Source: Rhodobacterales bacterium (lineage in GTDB: Bacteria > Pseudomonadota > Alphaproteobacteria > Rhodobacterales > Rhodobacteraceae). Taken from it: a DNA stretch of 11,221 nt. Shown piece after piece: positions 1-6,897 of this stretch (within the stretch, counting starts at the first letter, position 1; each line of letters starts with the position of its first letter). Below the pieces are notes generated by a model, which was not told the origin of the DNA, ran no database searches, and worked only from the letters and a program-made list of their open reading frames with translations. The stretch covers positions 1-11,221 of the forward strand of contig JAAFHS010000023.1 in NCBI GenBank assembly GCA_013298485.1, given 5' to 3'. The translations under genes were made by a program, and so were the position numbers.

Positions 1-60
1 GCGTCCGGCGTGCTGCTGGCCCTGATGGACTGGCTGTCGGCCAAGACCGACAAACATTAG
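1..60 (+). CDS. 3' end of a YqhA/UPF0114 family membrane protein gene (partial)
   Basis: The window opens in frame with 19 codons ending in TAG at 58-60, reading ASGVLLALMDWLSAKTDKH. This matches the C-terminal end of YqhA/UPF0114 inner-membrane proteins, which finish with a last transmembrane helix and a short charged tail. The assignment is strengthened by the longer second copy at about 790-1016, where the family signatures SGYENFVS and VVIHLTF can be read. The body of the gene lies upstream of the window, so whether it is intact cannot be seen. The function of the family is not well established. All 60 bases are repeated exactly at 957-1016. Confidence 0.7.
   Translation, partial: ASGVLLALMDWLSAKTDKH
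1..60 (+). repeat. Direct repeat, left copy (at least 60 bp)
   Basis: These 60 bases are identical, 60 of 60, to 957-1016. Identity stops exactly after the TAG stop codon: position 61 begins TCACAT and position 1017 begins GCTGCC. The left boundary is hidden by the window edge, so the repeat may be longer. The two copies flank an 896-bp segment that carries the DUF2569 gene. Confidence 0.95.
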
Positions 61-207
61 TCACATAATCATTGAGATGACTACATGTCTGGCCCGTTGT
101 GACTGAGGTTCCCGAAGATCGGGAGGTTAAGCTGGCGCAGTTTCATCCTCCGCGCCCATGCGTTGATGATGCGAGGGCCCGGAGAGCATCGGAGCCGCGT
201 TCGCAGG
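61..207. other. Non-coding stretch downstream of the DUF2569 gene
   Basis: I recognise no gene here. The first 40 bases are AT-rich, then composition rises to the GC level of the chromosome. A short perfect inverted repeat at 110-124 (TCCCGA, 3-base loop, TCGGGA) could form a hairpin about 85 bases past the DUF2569 stop. It has no T-run, so it is not a convincing intrinsic terminator. The stretch could be a remnant of a mobile element or of the donor locus, but I saw no terminal inverted repeat or transposase motif to support that. Confidence 0.4.
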
Positions 208-705
208 TTAATTCACAAAGGTGTTTTTGACGCGCTTTGAAACGATTGTGTAAGGCACCCAAATTGCTGCTCCAATCGCTGACTGAAAAATAGATTTCAC
301 TGTCGCTGCATCAAAAGCTTCGTTGCTTGGCATAAAATTTGTGCTGACAAATGCATCACCCACCAAAAAAGCCAGATTTGCCAACAAGAAATAACGGAAG
401 GAAGCCGGGAACTTTATGCTTCTGGAGAAAAACCAAACCAGGTTCAATATTGCCCAAACAACAAAGATCAGGTTGAAGCATATTTCGAGATAGACAAATT
501 CCGCCAAATAGGCGACGTAGCTTAAAGAGCTCGGGTCAGCAACATCTCGCAATATATTACTGTGAAGCAGCGGCCCGAAAAGACTTGCCCCCTCAAAAAC
601 AATGCGTATAGGCGAAATCACCACGCCCAGGCCTACCAAAACCAACCAACCGCCCAAGCCCACTGGGCCATCAGATTTCGCAACCGAATCAACTGCTTCC
701 GTCAT
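208..705 (-). CDS. DUF2569 family four-helix membrane protein
   Basis: The product is a small integral membrane protein of unknown function. From the ATG at 705 it has 165 residues. It carries the DUF2569 hallmark GLGGWL followed by SPIR at the end of helix 1, a second helix rich in FVVWAILNLVWFF, then KFPASFRY before helix 3, and the closing GAAIWVPYTIVSKRVK. About four transmembrane helices are visible. The start is uncertain: in-frame alternatives are ATG at 750 and GTG at 783. I prefer 705 because GGTGA lies a few bases upstream, family members begin shortly before GLGGWL, and the 783 GTG has its only purine run directly against it. The gene is clearly AT-richer than its neighbours (24 of 60 G+C at 421-480 against 42 of 60 at 3241-3300) and lies between two copies of a yqhA 3' end. 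Both point to horizontal acquisition. Confidence 0.85.
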   Translation of the reverse strand: MTEAVDSVAKSDGPVGLGGWLVLVGLGVVISPIRIVFEGASLFGPLLHSNILRDVADPSSLSYVAYLAEFVYLEICFNLIFVVWAILNLVWFFSRSIKFPASFRYFLLANLAFLVGDAFVSTNFMPSNEAFDAATVKSIFQSAIGAAIWVPYTIVSKRVKNTFVN

Positions 706-789
706 TGCTTCACCGTTTCTTGTCCCCGCGAGTTGATCAAACTGAAACATTTGCTCAAGACTTGCAATCCTTTCGCTCTTCACCCTTCA

Positions 790-1016
790 GCCATCATTCC
801 GCTGATCATGCTGCTTTCGGGGTATGAGAATTTTGTCTCAAAGCTGATGTCGCCGATACCGAAGACCAGCCCGACTGGATGGGCAGAGCCGATCCCGACA
901 AGGTGGTCAGTGCGGACCAGATGTATCTGATGGTCGTGATCCATCTGACGTTTGTGGCGTCCGGCGTGCTGCTGGCCCTGATGGACTGGCTGTCGGCCAA
1001 GACCGACAAACATTAG
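790..1016 (+). pseudogene. Decayed 3' fragment of a YqhA/UPF0114 gene
   Basis: One frame reads LIMLLSGYENFVSKL from about 802 to 846, which is the YqhA signature. The reading then has to shift frame near 844-848 to continue as DVADTEDQPDWMGRAD and on to VVIHLTFVASG and the TAG at 1014-1016. The junction reads CTGAT where CTGGAT would keep the frame, so a single-base deletion is the simplest explanation. Roughly 25-30 residues expected in this family between the GRAD and DKVVSADQMY stretches (the third transmembrane region) are also missing. No 5' half is present. The stop overlaps the tail of the convergent AraC-type gene, which suggests this end is in the ancestral position and the segment to its left was inserted or duplicated. 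Confidence 0.75.
957..1016 (+). repeat. Direct repeat, right copy (60 bp)
   Basis: Exact copy of 1-60, ending at the TAG of the yqhA remnant. Together with the left copy it brackets 61-956. The arrangement resembles attL/attR-like flanks of an element that integrates into the 3' end of a gene, but a simple duplication would look the same. No integrase gene is visible in the bracketed segment. Confidence 0.95.
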
Positions 1017-1777
1017 GCTGCCGCGGCGCGGATGCCGGCGCGGTAATCACTGGGCGTCTGCCCGGTGAAGTCACGAAAGGCGGCGTTGAAGGCGGAGAGC
1101 GAGTTATAGCCTGTGGCAAAGGCCACTTCGGTGATGGTCGCGGTATGATCGCTGAGTTGTTCGACCGCATGCACCATGCGCAGGCGCCGCTGGGCCTGCC
1201 GCCATGTCATGCCCAATTCATCGGCGAAACGGCGGGCGAGCGTGCGGGGGGTTGCCCCGGCAGCCTTGGCAATCTGTTCAAAACACTGGGTTGTGGTCAG
1301 GTTGTCCTTGGTCAGGGCCAGCGCACGGCGCAGAATATCACTGCGCACGGATGGCATCCAGGCCTGACTTGGCGTCGCGGCCAGCCGTTCGGCGAGCATG
1401 GCCGCCGTATCGAACAGCTGCCGCGCATGGGGGGGCAGATCGGGGCTGCCCGGACCATAAGGGCGCAGTTCGAGGATCACCTCGCGCAGCAGGGGCGTCA
1501 TGTCGAACACGCGCAAGGGGTGGCCGGGGGCGGCATAGGCACCGGGTGAAAACAGGAGTGAACAGCAGGTGATCCGGCGCGCGATGCGCACATTCACGGG
1601 CTGGTTTGCCGCAATCCAGGCAGCGCGGGCCGGGGGCAGCGTCCAGCAGCGGCCATCCGCCTCCAACGCCATGAGACCATCCAGGGCATAGAGCAGATAG
1701 TGGTGCGGGAAGGTATGGGTGGTCAGGGGTTCGGGGTCGAACCCACCGATTACGGTAAAGGCGGCAAGATCAGGCAT
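1013..1777 (-). CDS. AraC family transcriptional regulator
   Basis: This 254-residue protein is a likely local transcription factor. Residues about 15-100 form a cupin-like sensor half: HTFPHHYLLYALDG, then LPPARAAWI, a typical AraC-type beta-barrel stretch. Residues about 150-250 form the two-helix-turn-helix DNA-binding domain. The first HTH is around FEQIAKAAGATPRTLARRF and the second around ITEVAFATGYNSLSAFNAAF, closed by the family signature FRDFTGQTPSDYR. The ATG is 3 bases past the stop of the ABM-domain gene, so it is the last gene of a three-gene operon and probably controls that operon or a related target. The inducer is unknown. The stop codon overlaps the stop of the convergent yqhA remnant. 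Confidence 0.92.
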   Translation of the reverse strand: MPDLAAFTVIGGFDPEPLTTHTFPHHYLLYALDGLMALEADGRCWTLPPARAAWIAANQPVNVRIARRITCCSLLFSPGAYAAPGHPLRVFDMTPLLREVILELRPYGPGSPDLPPHARQLFDTAAMLAERLAATPSQAWMPSVRSDILRRALALTKDNLTTTQCFEQIAKAAGATPRTLARRFADELGMTWRQAQRRLRMVHAVEQLSDHTATITEVAFATGYNSLSAFNAAFRDFTGQTPSDYRAGIRAAAA

Positions 1778-1780
1778 CGG

Positions 1781-2077
1781 TCAGCTGACCATGGGATCGG
1801 CATCAAAGACGCGCGATGACGGGGTGCCGGTCATCAGGGGGAACAGGACTGCGCCGACAGTCTTGAACCCGTCGCTGGCGCGGTAGGCGGCAAAGCTGGC
1901 GGTATCTGACCATTCATGCATCAGGCGAAAGGCTCCGCTGTGGTGGGGGTCGGTCCAGACAGAATATCCCAGATTGCCTGGCAGGGCGCGCACAATCGGG
2001 GCCTCGGCGTCCAGCGTGATTTGCGCGAGGGCGGTGTTGGCGGGTGCGACGGCGAAATCAACGATGACAATCAGCAT
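1781..2077 (-). CDS. ABM-domain (YgiN-like) small monooxygenase-like protein
   Basis: This 98-residue protein looks like a single-domain ferredoxin-like barrel of the antibiotic biosynthesis monooxygenase (ABM) family. Visible features are an opening strand LIVIVDFAV, the central GNLGYSVWTDPHHSGAFRLMHEWSDTASFAAYRASD, in which a strand leads into the EWSD...F..Y signature, and a final FKTVGAVLFPLM helix. Family members act as cofactor-free oxygenases on quinols or polyketides, or as heme- or ligand-binding proteins. The substrate here cannot be read from sequence. Its start lies inside the end of the upstream methyltransferase gene (20-base overlap), and the AraC-type gene follows after 3 bases. 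Translational coupling and a shared pathway are therefore likely. Confidence 0.85.
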   Translation of the reverse strand: MLIVIVDFAVAPANTALAQITLDAEAPIVRALPGNLGYSVWTDPHHSGAFRLMHEWSDTASFAAYRASDGFKTVGAVLFPLMTGTPSSRVFDADPMVS

Positions 2078-2723
2078 AATCCATCTCCGGTTGGGTGCGG
2101 GTAATCAGGTAGGCGTGGCTGGTGCGGCGTGGCGGGCCGCTGGCAAAGCCCATGTCGCGCGGGCAGACAAGGCCTGCGGCGGCGATGGCCTGCAGGATCC
2201 GGGCGGGCGTATGGCTGCGATGCCGCCAGATCATATGGATCAACCGGTTGCACCAGTGTGGTTTGGTGGCAATCAGGATGATGGCACCGTTCGGCGTGAG
2301 ACCCCGCGCGAGCGCGCGGATGGCATGCACGGGGTCAGGGCAGTGGTCGATCACATGGGCGCACAGGATCAGGTCTTGTGACGGGTGGGTCGGCAGATCG
2401 TCAATTGCGGTCTGCAACAGCAGGACCTGATCTGCCGCACCGCGCAGGCGCACACCCGCCTCGTGTAGCATGGCGGCGGCGGGATCAGCGAGGGTCAGCA
2501 CATCGGGGCGCGGGCGGGTTTTCAGATAGGCGGCCGCAAAATCGCCCGCGCCGCAGCCGATATCCATGACGCGGTGGGCGGTCATGCCTTGCGGGCACAG
2601 CCGGGCAATGGCGGTGGCATAGGCGGCGGGATATCCCAAGCTATCCATCTTGCGGTGCCAACCGGCGGCAGCGGCGTTGTAGCGCGCGTGCAGATCACGG
2701 GGGCGGGGGGTAGCGTTGAACAT
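2058..2723 (-). CDS. Class I SAM-dependent methyltransferase
   Basis: This 221-residue protein has a Rossmann-like SAM-binding core. Motif I is VMDIGCGAGDF at residues 52-62. The acidic ribose-binding end of strand 2 is LTLADP around 77-81, an AIDDLP stretch lies near 106-111, and motif IV-like DLILCAHVIDHCPDP spans 117-131. The remainder, GLTPNGAIILIATKP and the HTPARILQAIAAAGL helix, fits small-molecule methyltransferases of the UbiE/Methyltransf_11 type. The substrate is unknown. The start is supported by a GGAGG site 6 bases upstream of the ATG. It is the first gene of a minus-strand operon with an ABM-fold protein and an AraC regulator, suggesting methylation of the same, perhaps aromatic or quinone-like, compound; that last step is inference. 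Confidence 0.87.
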   Translation of the reverse strand: MFNATPRPRDLHARYNAAAAGWHRKMDSLGYPAAYATAIARLCPQGMTAHRVMDIGCGAGDFAAAYLKTRPRPDVLTLADPAAAMLHEAGVRLRGAADQVLLLQTAIDDLPTHPSQDLILCAHVIDHCPDPVHAIRALARGLTPNGAIILIATKPHWCNRLIHMIWRHRSHTPARILQAIAAAGLVCPRDMGFASGPPRRTSHAYLITRTQPEMDYADCHR

Positions 2724-2898
2724 CCGGAACCTCCATTAAGCAGCTTGGAGAGTACCGATGCGGGCTGCTTCGCGCTTTCGCGCAGCGGTCAAAGATGCGC
2801 GTGGAACGGACAGGGAGGCGGCATCGCGTGGGGCAAGATGACACTGGCAATGAGGCCGCCCCGCCGTTAGAAGCACCCTCAAGACCGGGGAGCCTGCC
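2724..2898. promoter_or_regulatory. Divergent intergenic region between methyltransferase operon and hisC
   Basis: This 175-base gap separates two divergent operons and must carry promoters for both. I could not assign convincing -35/-10 pairs. It contains the ribosome site GGAGG for the methyltransferase (minus strand) and GGGGAG about 6 bases before the hisC ATG. A GC-rich imperfect inverted repeat lies at 2764-2786: GCTG and CGCG arms with a 3-base bulge and a CTTT loop. It could be an operator for the AraC-type regulator or a leader hairpin in the methyltransferase message; neither can be decided from sequence. Confidence 0.45.
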
Positions 2899-3984
2899 AT
2901 GAACGATGCCATACGCCCGCAGCCGGGGATTCTGGATATTGCGCTCTATGAGGGCGGCAAGTCGCATGTCGCGGGCATCGCCAATGCGCTGAAGCTGTCG
3001 TCGAACGAGAATCCTTTCGGGCCGTCGGACAAGGTTAAAGAGGCGTTTCAGCGCAGCGTGCATACGCTGCACCGCTATCCGAATACGGACCACGCCGCCT
3101 TGCGCGCAGCAATTGGCGAGGTGCATCACCTTGATCCTGCACGCATCATCTGCGGCGTGGGATCGGATGAGATCATCACCTTTCTGTGCCAGGCCTATGC
3201 GGGCCCGAAGGATGAGGTGGTGTTCACCGAACACGGGTTCCTGATGTACCGGATTTCGGCGATGGCCGTGGGGGCGACGCCGGTGGAGGTGGCGGAACGC
3301 GAACGCACGGCAGATGTGGATACGATCCTTGCGGCCTGCAACGGCCGCACGCGGCTGGTGTTCATCGCAAACCCGAACAACCCGACAGGCACGATGATTT
3401 CGGCGGCAGAGATGGCGCGGCTGGCGGATGGGCTGCCACCGAAAGCCATTCTGGTGCTGGACGGGGCATATGCGGAATATGTCGAAGGGTATGACGGCGG
3501 GGCGGCGCTGGTGGATGCGCGCAGTAATGTGGTGATGACGCGCACCTTCAGCAAAATCTACGGTCTGGGCGGGCTGCGCATCGGCTGGGGCTATGGCCCC
3601 AAGGCGATCATCGATGTGCTGAACCGCATCCGGGGGCCGTTCAATCTGTCGAGCACGGCGCTGGAGGCGGCAGAGGCGGCAGTGCGCGATCAGGACCATC
3701 TGGTGCGCTGCCGCAATGAAAACAACCGGATGCGGACGTGGCTCGCGCAGGCGCTGGCGGAGCTGGGCGTGCCATCGGATACATCGATGGCGAATTTCAT
3801 CCTGGCGCGGTTTGCCAGCGCGGAGGAGGCGGAGGCCTGCGATGCGTTTCTGCAGGAACAGGGCCTGATCGTGCGGCGGGTGGCGGGATACAAGCTGCCG
3901 CATTGCCTGCGCATCACGGTTGGCGACGAATCCGGGTGCCGCCGGGTGGCGCATGCGGTGGCGCAGTTCAAGGGTGTGAAATGA
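2899..3984 (+). CDS. hisC: Histidinol-phosphate / aromatic aminotransferase (HisC family)
   Basis: This 361-residue PLP-dependent fold-type I aminotransferase belongs to the HisC family. The N-terminal [14 protein letters not shown] stretch (residues 33-46) is the family substrate-binding arm. NPNNPTGT (158-165) and LDGAYAEYV (187-195) position the cofactor. [18 protein letters not shown] contains the Schiff-base lysine, K219, and LRITVG near 337-342 holds the carboxylate-binding arginine. Full length for the family. GGGGAG lies ahead of the ATG. Its stop overlaps the tyrC start by four bases (ATGA). Direct coupling to a prephenate/arogenate dehydrogenase gene suggests that it also, or mainly, transaminates prephenate or aromatic 2-oxo acids rather than histidinol phosphate. 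The family is known to do both, so the hisC name is tentative as to physiological role. Confidence 0.92.
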   Translation: MNDAIRPQPGILDIALYEGGKSHVAGIANALKLSSNENPFGPSDKVKEAFQRSVHTLHRYPNTDHAALRAAIGEVHHLDPARIICGVGSDEIITFLCQAYAGPKDEVVFTEHGFLMYRISAMAVGATPVEVAERERTADVDTILAACNGRTRLVFIANPNNPTGTMISAAEMARLADGLPPKAILVLDGAYAEYVEGYDGGAALVDARSNVVMTRTFSKIYGLGGLRIGWGYGPKAIIDVLNRIRGPFNLSSTALEAAEAAVRDQDHLVRCRNENNRMRTWLAQALAELGVPSDTSMANFILARFASAEEAEACDAFLQEQGLIVRRVAGYKLPHCLRITVGDESGCRRVAHAVAQFKGVK

Positions 3985-4901
3985 TTTACCGCCGTGTCGC
4001 CCTGATCGGGCTGGGCCTGATTGCATCGTCGATGGCCCATGCGATGAGGGCTGGCGGTCTGGCGGGCGAGATTGTGGGCACCGCAAAATCGGCCGAGACG
4101 CGCGCCACGGCAAAGGCGCTGTTCTGCGACCGGGTGACGGACACGGCGGCAGAGGCGGTGCAGGGCGCGGATCTTGTGGTCCTGTGCGTGCCGGTGGGCG
4201 CGATGGCGGCACTGGCGGAAGAGATCGGCCCGCATCTGGCGCCTGGGGCGACAGTCACGGATGTGGGGTCGGTCAAGCAGGCGGTAATCGCCGCCGTGGC
4301 ACCGCATATCCCCGCGGACGTGCATTTCATTCCGGGCCATCCGCTGGCCGGGACCGAACATTCGGGGCCGAAGGCGGGCTTTGCCAGCCTGTTCCAGAAC
4401 CGCTGGTGGCTGCTGACCCCGCCCGATGATGCAGACCCCGCCGCCGTGGCGCGGCTGCGGTCGCTGCTGGAGGCGATGGGGGCCAATGTCGATACGATGG
4501 ATGCGCCGCACCATGACCTTGTACTGGCGGTGACCAGCCACACCCCACACCTGATTGCCTATACGATGGTGGGCGTGGCCGATGACCTGCGCCGCGTGAC
4601 GGACAGCGAGGTGATCCGCTATTCGGCGGCGGGTTTCCGCGACTTCACGCGGATTGCCGCCAGTGACCCGACGATGTGGCGCGATGTGTTCTTGACGAAC
4701 AAGGACGCAACGCTTGATATCCTCGGGCGGTTCACGGAAGAGTTGTTCGCGCTGCAACGCGCGATCCGGCTGGGTGACGGCGATCATCTGCACGCCTATT
4801 TCACCCGGACCCGAGCGATCCGGCGCGGGATCATCGAGGCGGGCCAGGATACCGATGCGCCTGATTTCGGGCGTGTCATGGCACCGGTGAAGGGGGGGTA
4901 G
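3981..4901 (+). CDS. tyrC: Prephenate/arogenate dehydrogenase
   Basis: This 306-residue NAD(P)-dependent dehydrogenase of tyrosine biosynthesis would oxidatively decarboxylate prephenate or arogenate. The N-terminal Rossmann motif is [17 protein letters not shown]; the usual third glycine of GxGxxG is alanine. [12 protein letters not shown] (64-75) and TVTDVGSVK (91-99) follow. The substrate-binding signature is [12 protein letters not shown] (119-130), then [10 protein letters not shown] with H187 and H190, and [15 protein letters not shown] in the helical C-terminal domain. No ACT or chorismate mutase domain is fused, so feedback control through those is absent. The start is the ATG overlapping the hisC stop; the frame stays open further upstream, but only inside hisC. 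Prephenate versus arogenate preference cannot be read from the sequence. Confidence 0.92.
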   Translation: MIYRRVALIGLGLIASSMAHAMRAGGLAGEIVGTAKSAETRATAKALFCDRVTDTAAEAVQGADLVVLCVPVGAMAALAEEIGPHLAPGATVTDVGSVKQAVIAAVAPHIPADVHFIPGHPLAGTEHSGPKAGFASLFQNRWWLLTPPDDADPAAVARLRSLLEAMGANVDTMDAPHHDLVLAVTSHTPHLIAYTMVGVADDLRRVTDSEVIRYSAAGFRDFTRIAASDPTMWRDVFLTNKDATLDILGRFTEELFALQRAIRLGDGDHLHAYFTRTRAIRRGIIEAGQDTDAPDFGRVMAPVKGG

Positions 4902-4905
4902 GGCG

Positions 4906-5745
4906 ATGTTGGGCAAGTGTGTGTTTGCGATCTGTCTGGCCCTTCCCGCCTGGGCCGATGCGCCCGACGCCTCTATCTTTCCGCGCGCGCGCCCTGCCGT
5001 CGTGGCCGATGCCGTGGATACGGCCATTGCCGCGGCAACCCAGCCTGTGGCCGAGGCGGCCGCCCCGGTGGCAGTCGCATCAGTGCGTCCGCGCGCGCGC
5101 CCGGAAACCACCAGCGCCCCCGTCACCACGGTTTCATCATCTGCGGCCCCTGCCCCGCGCGAACGCCGCGGGTTTCTGGCCAGCCTGTTCGGTCCACCCC
5201 GCGCGCGGCCCCAGACCGAGGAGGCGGCCCCCCGGCCCAGCGGAAATTCGGTCTGCGGTGATCCTGCCATCATTGGCCAACAGCTGGAACCGATCGGCAG
5301 CCGCACACGCGGATGCGGGGTTGATGAACCCGTCCAGATCACATCGATTGACGGGATCACCCTGTCGCAGCCATCGACCATCGATTGCGCCACGGCCACC
5401 GGGCTGCGCCGGTGGATCGATGACGGGCTGCGCCCGGCATTCGGCGACAGCCGTATCGTGGGTCTGCAGATCGCGGGGCATTATGTCTGCCGGACCCGCA
5501 ACAACATCCGTGGCGCGCCCATCAGCGAACATGGGCGGGGCAAGGCCATCGATATTTCCGGGATCATTCTGGAAGGCGGGCGGGTTCTGACGGTGCAGGA
5601 CAACTGGAATTCTGCCATGCGCGCGGCCTACAGGGCGGGCTGCGGGATTTTCGGCACCACGCTGGGCCCCGGTTCGGACGGCTATCACGAAGACCATATG
5701 CATTTTGATACCGCCGATCACCGCAACGGCGCTTATTGCCGGTAA
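4906..5745 (+). CDS. Secreted extensin-like C-terminal domain protein with M15-like zinc motifs
   Basis: This 279-residue exported protein is probably periplasmic. It has an N-terminal signal peptide with a likely cleavage after ALPAWA (near residue 17), then a low-complexity Ala/Pro linker to about residue 112, then a globular extensin-like C-terminal domain. Six cysteines remain in the mature part (C117, C137, C161, C195, C246, C278), which would allow three disulfides. Within the domain, [10 protein letters not shown] (207-216) and EDHMHFD (262-268) match the SxHxxGxAxD and HxH pattern of zinc D-Ala-D-Ala peptidases of the M15/VanY type. A peptidoglycan hydrolase role is therefore plausible but unproven. 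The linker carries PRARP three times, at residues 26, 62 and 98, spaced exactly 36 residues. The gene starts 4 bases after tyrC and is followed by rnhA; no functional link with these is obvious. Confidence 0.88.
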   Translation: MLGKCVFAICLALPAWADAPDASIFPRARPAVVADAVDTAIAAATQPVAEAAAPVAVASVRPRARPETTSAPVTTVSSSAAPAPRERRGFLASLFGPPRARPQTEEAAPRPSGNSVCGDPAIIGQQLEPIGSRTRGCGVDEPVQITSIDGITLSQPSTIDCATATGLRRWIDDGLRPAFGDSRIVGLQIAGHYVCRTRNNIRGAPISEHGRGKAIDISGIILEGGRVLTVQDNWNSAMRAAYRAGCGIFGTTLGPGSDGYHEDHMHFDTADHRNGAYCR

Positions 5746-5753
5746 GGACAGCC

Positions 5754-6215
5754 ATGCCCGATCTTTTCGCCTATACCGACGGGGCCTGTTCGGGCAATCC
5801 CGGCCCCGGCGGCTGGGGGGTGCTGATGATCGCGCGCGAGGGCGGGCAGGTCGTGAAGGAACGCGAGCTGTGCGGCGGGGAAGTCATGACCACGAACAAC
5901 CGGATGGAACTGCTGGCTGCGATCTCAGCACTCGAGGCGCTGACCAAGGTCTCCGACCTGACCATCGTCACCGACAGCGCCTATGTGAAAAACGGCATCA
6001 CGGAATGGATTGCCGGCTGGAAACGCAAGGGCTGGCGCACCGCCGGGGGGCCGCCGGTCAAGAATGTCGATCTGTGGCAGCGGCTGGACGCGGCACAGGC
6101 GCGGCACCGCGTGACATGGCGCTGGATCAAAGGGCATGCGGGACATGCGGAAAACGAGCGTGCGGATGCGTTGGCGCGCGCGGGCATGGCCCCGTTCAAG
6201 GCGGGTGCCGCGTGA
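5754..6215 (+). CDS. rnhA: Ribonuclease HI
   Basis: This 153-residue RNase H type 1 cleaves the RNA strand of RNA-DNA hybrids (R-loops, primer remnants) in the cytoplasm. The opening [16 protein letters not shown] holds the first catalytic Asp, D9. NNRMELLA holds E52, TDSAYV holds D74, and [13 protein letters not shown] holds H128 and the fourth acidic residue D138, so the full DEDD catalytic set is present. Length is normal for the family. I chose the ATG at 5754, with AAGGA a few bases upstream; an in-frame TTG at 5736 lies inside the previous gene. Its stop overlaps the GTG of the following TRIC-type gene by four bases (GTGA), which indicates translational coupling. Confidence 0.96.
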   Translation: MPDLFAYTDGACSGNPGPGGWGVLMIAREGGQVVKERELCGGEVMTTNNRMELLAAISALEALTKVSDLTIVTDSAYVKNGITEWIAGWKRKGWRTAGGPPVKNVDLWQRLDAAQARHRVTWRWIKGHAGHAENERADALARAGMAPFKAGAA

Positions 6216-6865
6216 TTGATCCGGCAGTGGCGCTGCAGGTCTTGGATTATCTGGCGGTGATCGTGTTTGCCCTGACGGGCGCGCTGGTGGCCAGCCGGTC
6301 GCAGCTGGATATCGTGGGGTTCATCTTTGTCGCCTGTCTGACGGCTGTGGGCGGGGGCACGCTGCGCGATGTGCTGCTGGACCGGGCGGTGTTCTGGATG
6401 GCCGATCCCGCGATTCTGGCGATGGCATCGGGGGCGGCGATTGTGGTGTTCTTTACTGCGCATCTTCTGGAAAGCCGCCTGGCCGCCGTCCGCTGGCTGG
6501 ATGCACTGGCGCTTGCGGTGGCCGTGCCTGCGGGTGTTGCGGCATCGCTGGCGGCGGGTGCGGGCTGGCCTGTCGTGCTGGTGATGGGGGTCGTCACCGG
6601 GTGCATGGGCGGGCTGATGCGCGATGTGGTGTGCAACGAGGTGCCGCTGGTGTTGAAACAGGGCGAGTTGTATGTGACCGCCGCCTTCTGCGGGGCGATT
6701 GCGGCAGTGATTGCAGGGCTGCTGGGACAGGCGGGGCTTTTGCCGCTGGCGGCCTGTGCGGGGGTCACGCTGGTGCTGCGGGCGGGCAGCATGGCGTTCG
6801 GCTGGCGGCTGCCGGTCTACCGTTCCACCCCGCCGCGCAGCACGGCACCCAAGCGTGACGGTTGA
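6212..6865 (+). CDS. TRIC/UPF0126 family membrane protein (possible cation channel)
   Basis: This 217-residue protein has about seven transmembrane helices and the internal duplication typical of UPF0126/TRIC proteins. [11 protein letters not shown] (47-57) and [13 protein letters not shown] (133-145) are the paired glycine-rich signatures of the two three-helix repeats. Each is followed by similar membrane stretches, and [15 protein letters not shown] sits in the second. Prokaryotic TRIC proteins characterised so far form trimeric monovalent-cation channels, but the physiological role of this bacterial family is poorly known. Translation starts at a GTG overlapping the rnhA stop. It is the last gene of the hisC-tyrC-extensin-rnhA run. 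The charged C-terminal tail is likely cytoplasmic. Confidence 0.88.
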   Translation: MIDPAVALQVLDYLAVIVFALTGALVASRSQLDIVGFIFVACLTAVGGGTLRDVLLDRAVFWMADPAILAMASGAAIVVFFTAHLLESRLAAVRWLDALALAVAVPAGVAASLAAGAGWPVVLVMGVVTGCMGGLMRDVVCNEVPLVLKQGELYVTAAFCGAIAAVIAGLLGQAGLLPLAACAGVTLVLRAGSMAFGWRLPVYRSTPPRSTAPKRDG

Positions 6866-6897
6866 TTGCAGGCGCGCGGGCGCATAGCTTAAGCCGT
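6862..6897 (+). promoter_or_regulatory. Candidate promoter for the TetR-like gene, possibly leaderless
   Basis: A -35-like TTGATT (6862-6867), overlapping the stop of the TRIC-type gene, is 17 bases from a -10-like TAGCTT (6885-6890). Only seven bases separate the -10 from the ATG at 6898, and no Shine-Dalgarno sequence is present. If this promoter is used, the transcript would start at or next to the start codon and the mRNA would be leaderless. Matches to consensus are partial. Confidence 0.4.

Noticed and set aside
61..207. Possible insertion-sequence end
   Set aside because: A short hairpin and a change in base composition are visible, but there is no pair of terminal inverted repeats, no transposase fragment I can recognise, and no target duplication other than the long yqhA repeat.
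3981..4040. TyrC Rossmann motif GLGLIA lacking the third glycine as evidence of inactivity
   Set aside because: Alanine at this position is tolerated in many NAD(P)-binding folds, and all downstream substrate-binding motifs are intact, so the enzyme is most likely active.
2695..5399. Very long open frames on the minus strand opposite hisC, tyrC and the extensin-like gene (two frames of over 500 codons each)
   Set aside because: They lie antisense to genes with clear catalytic motifs. Their translations are rich in Arg, His, Pro and Gln with no domain or motif. Long antisense frames are expected in GC-rich codon usage.
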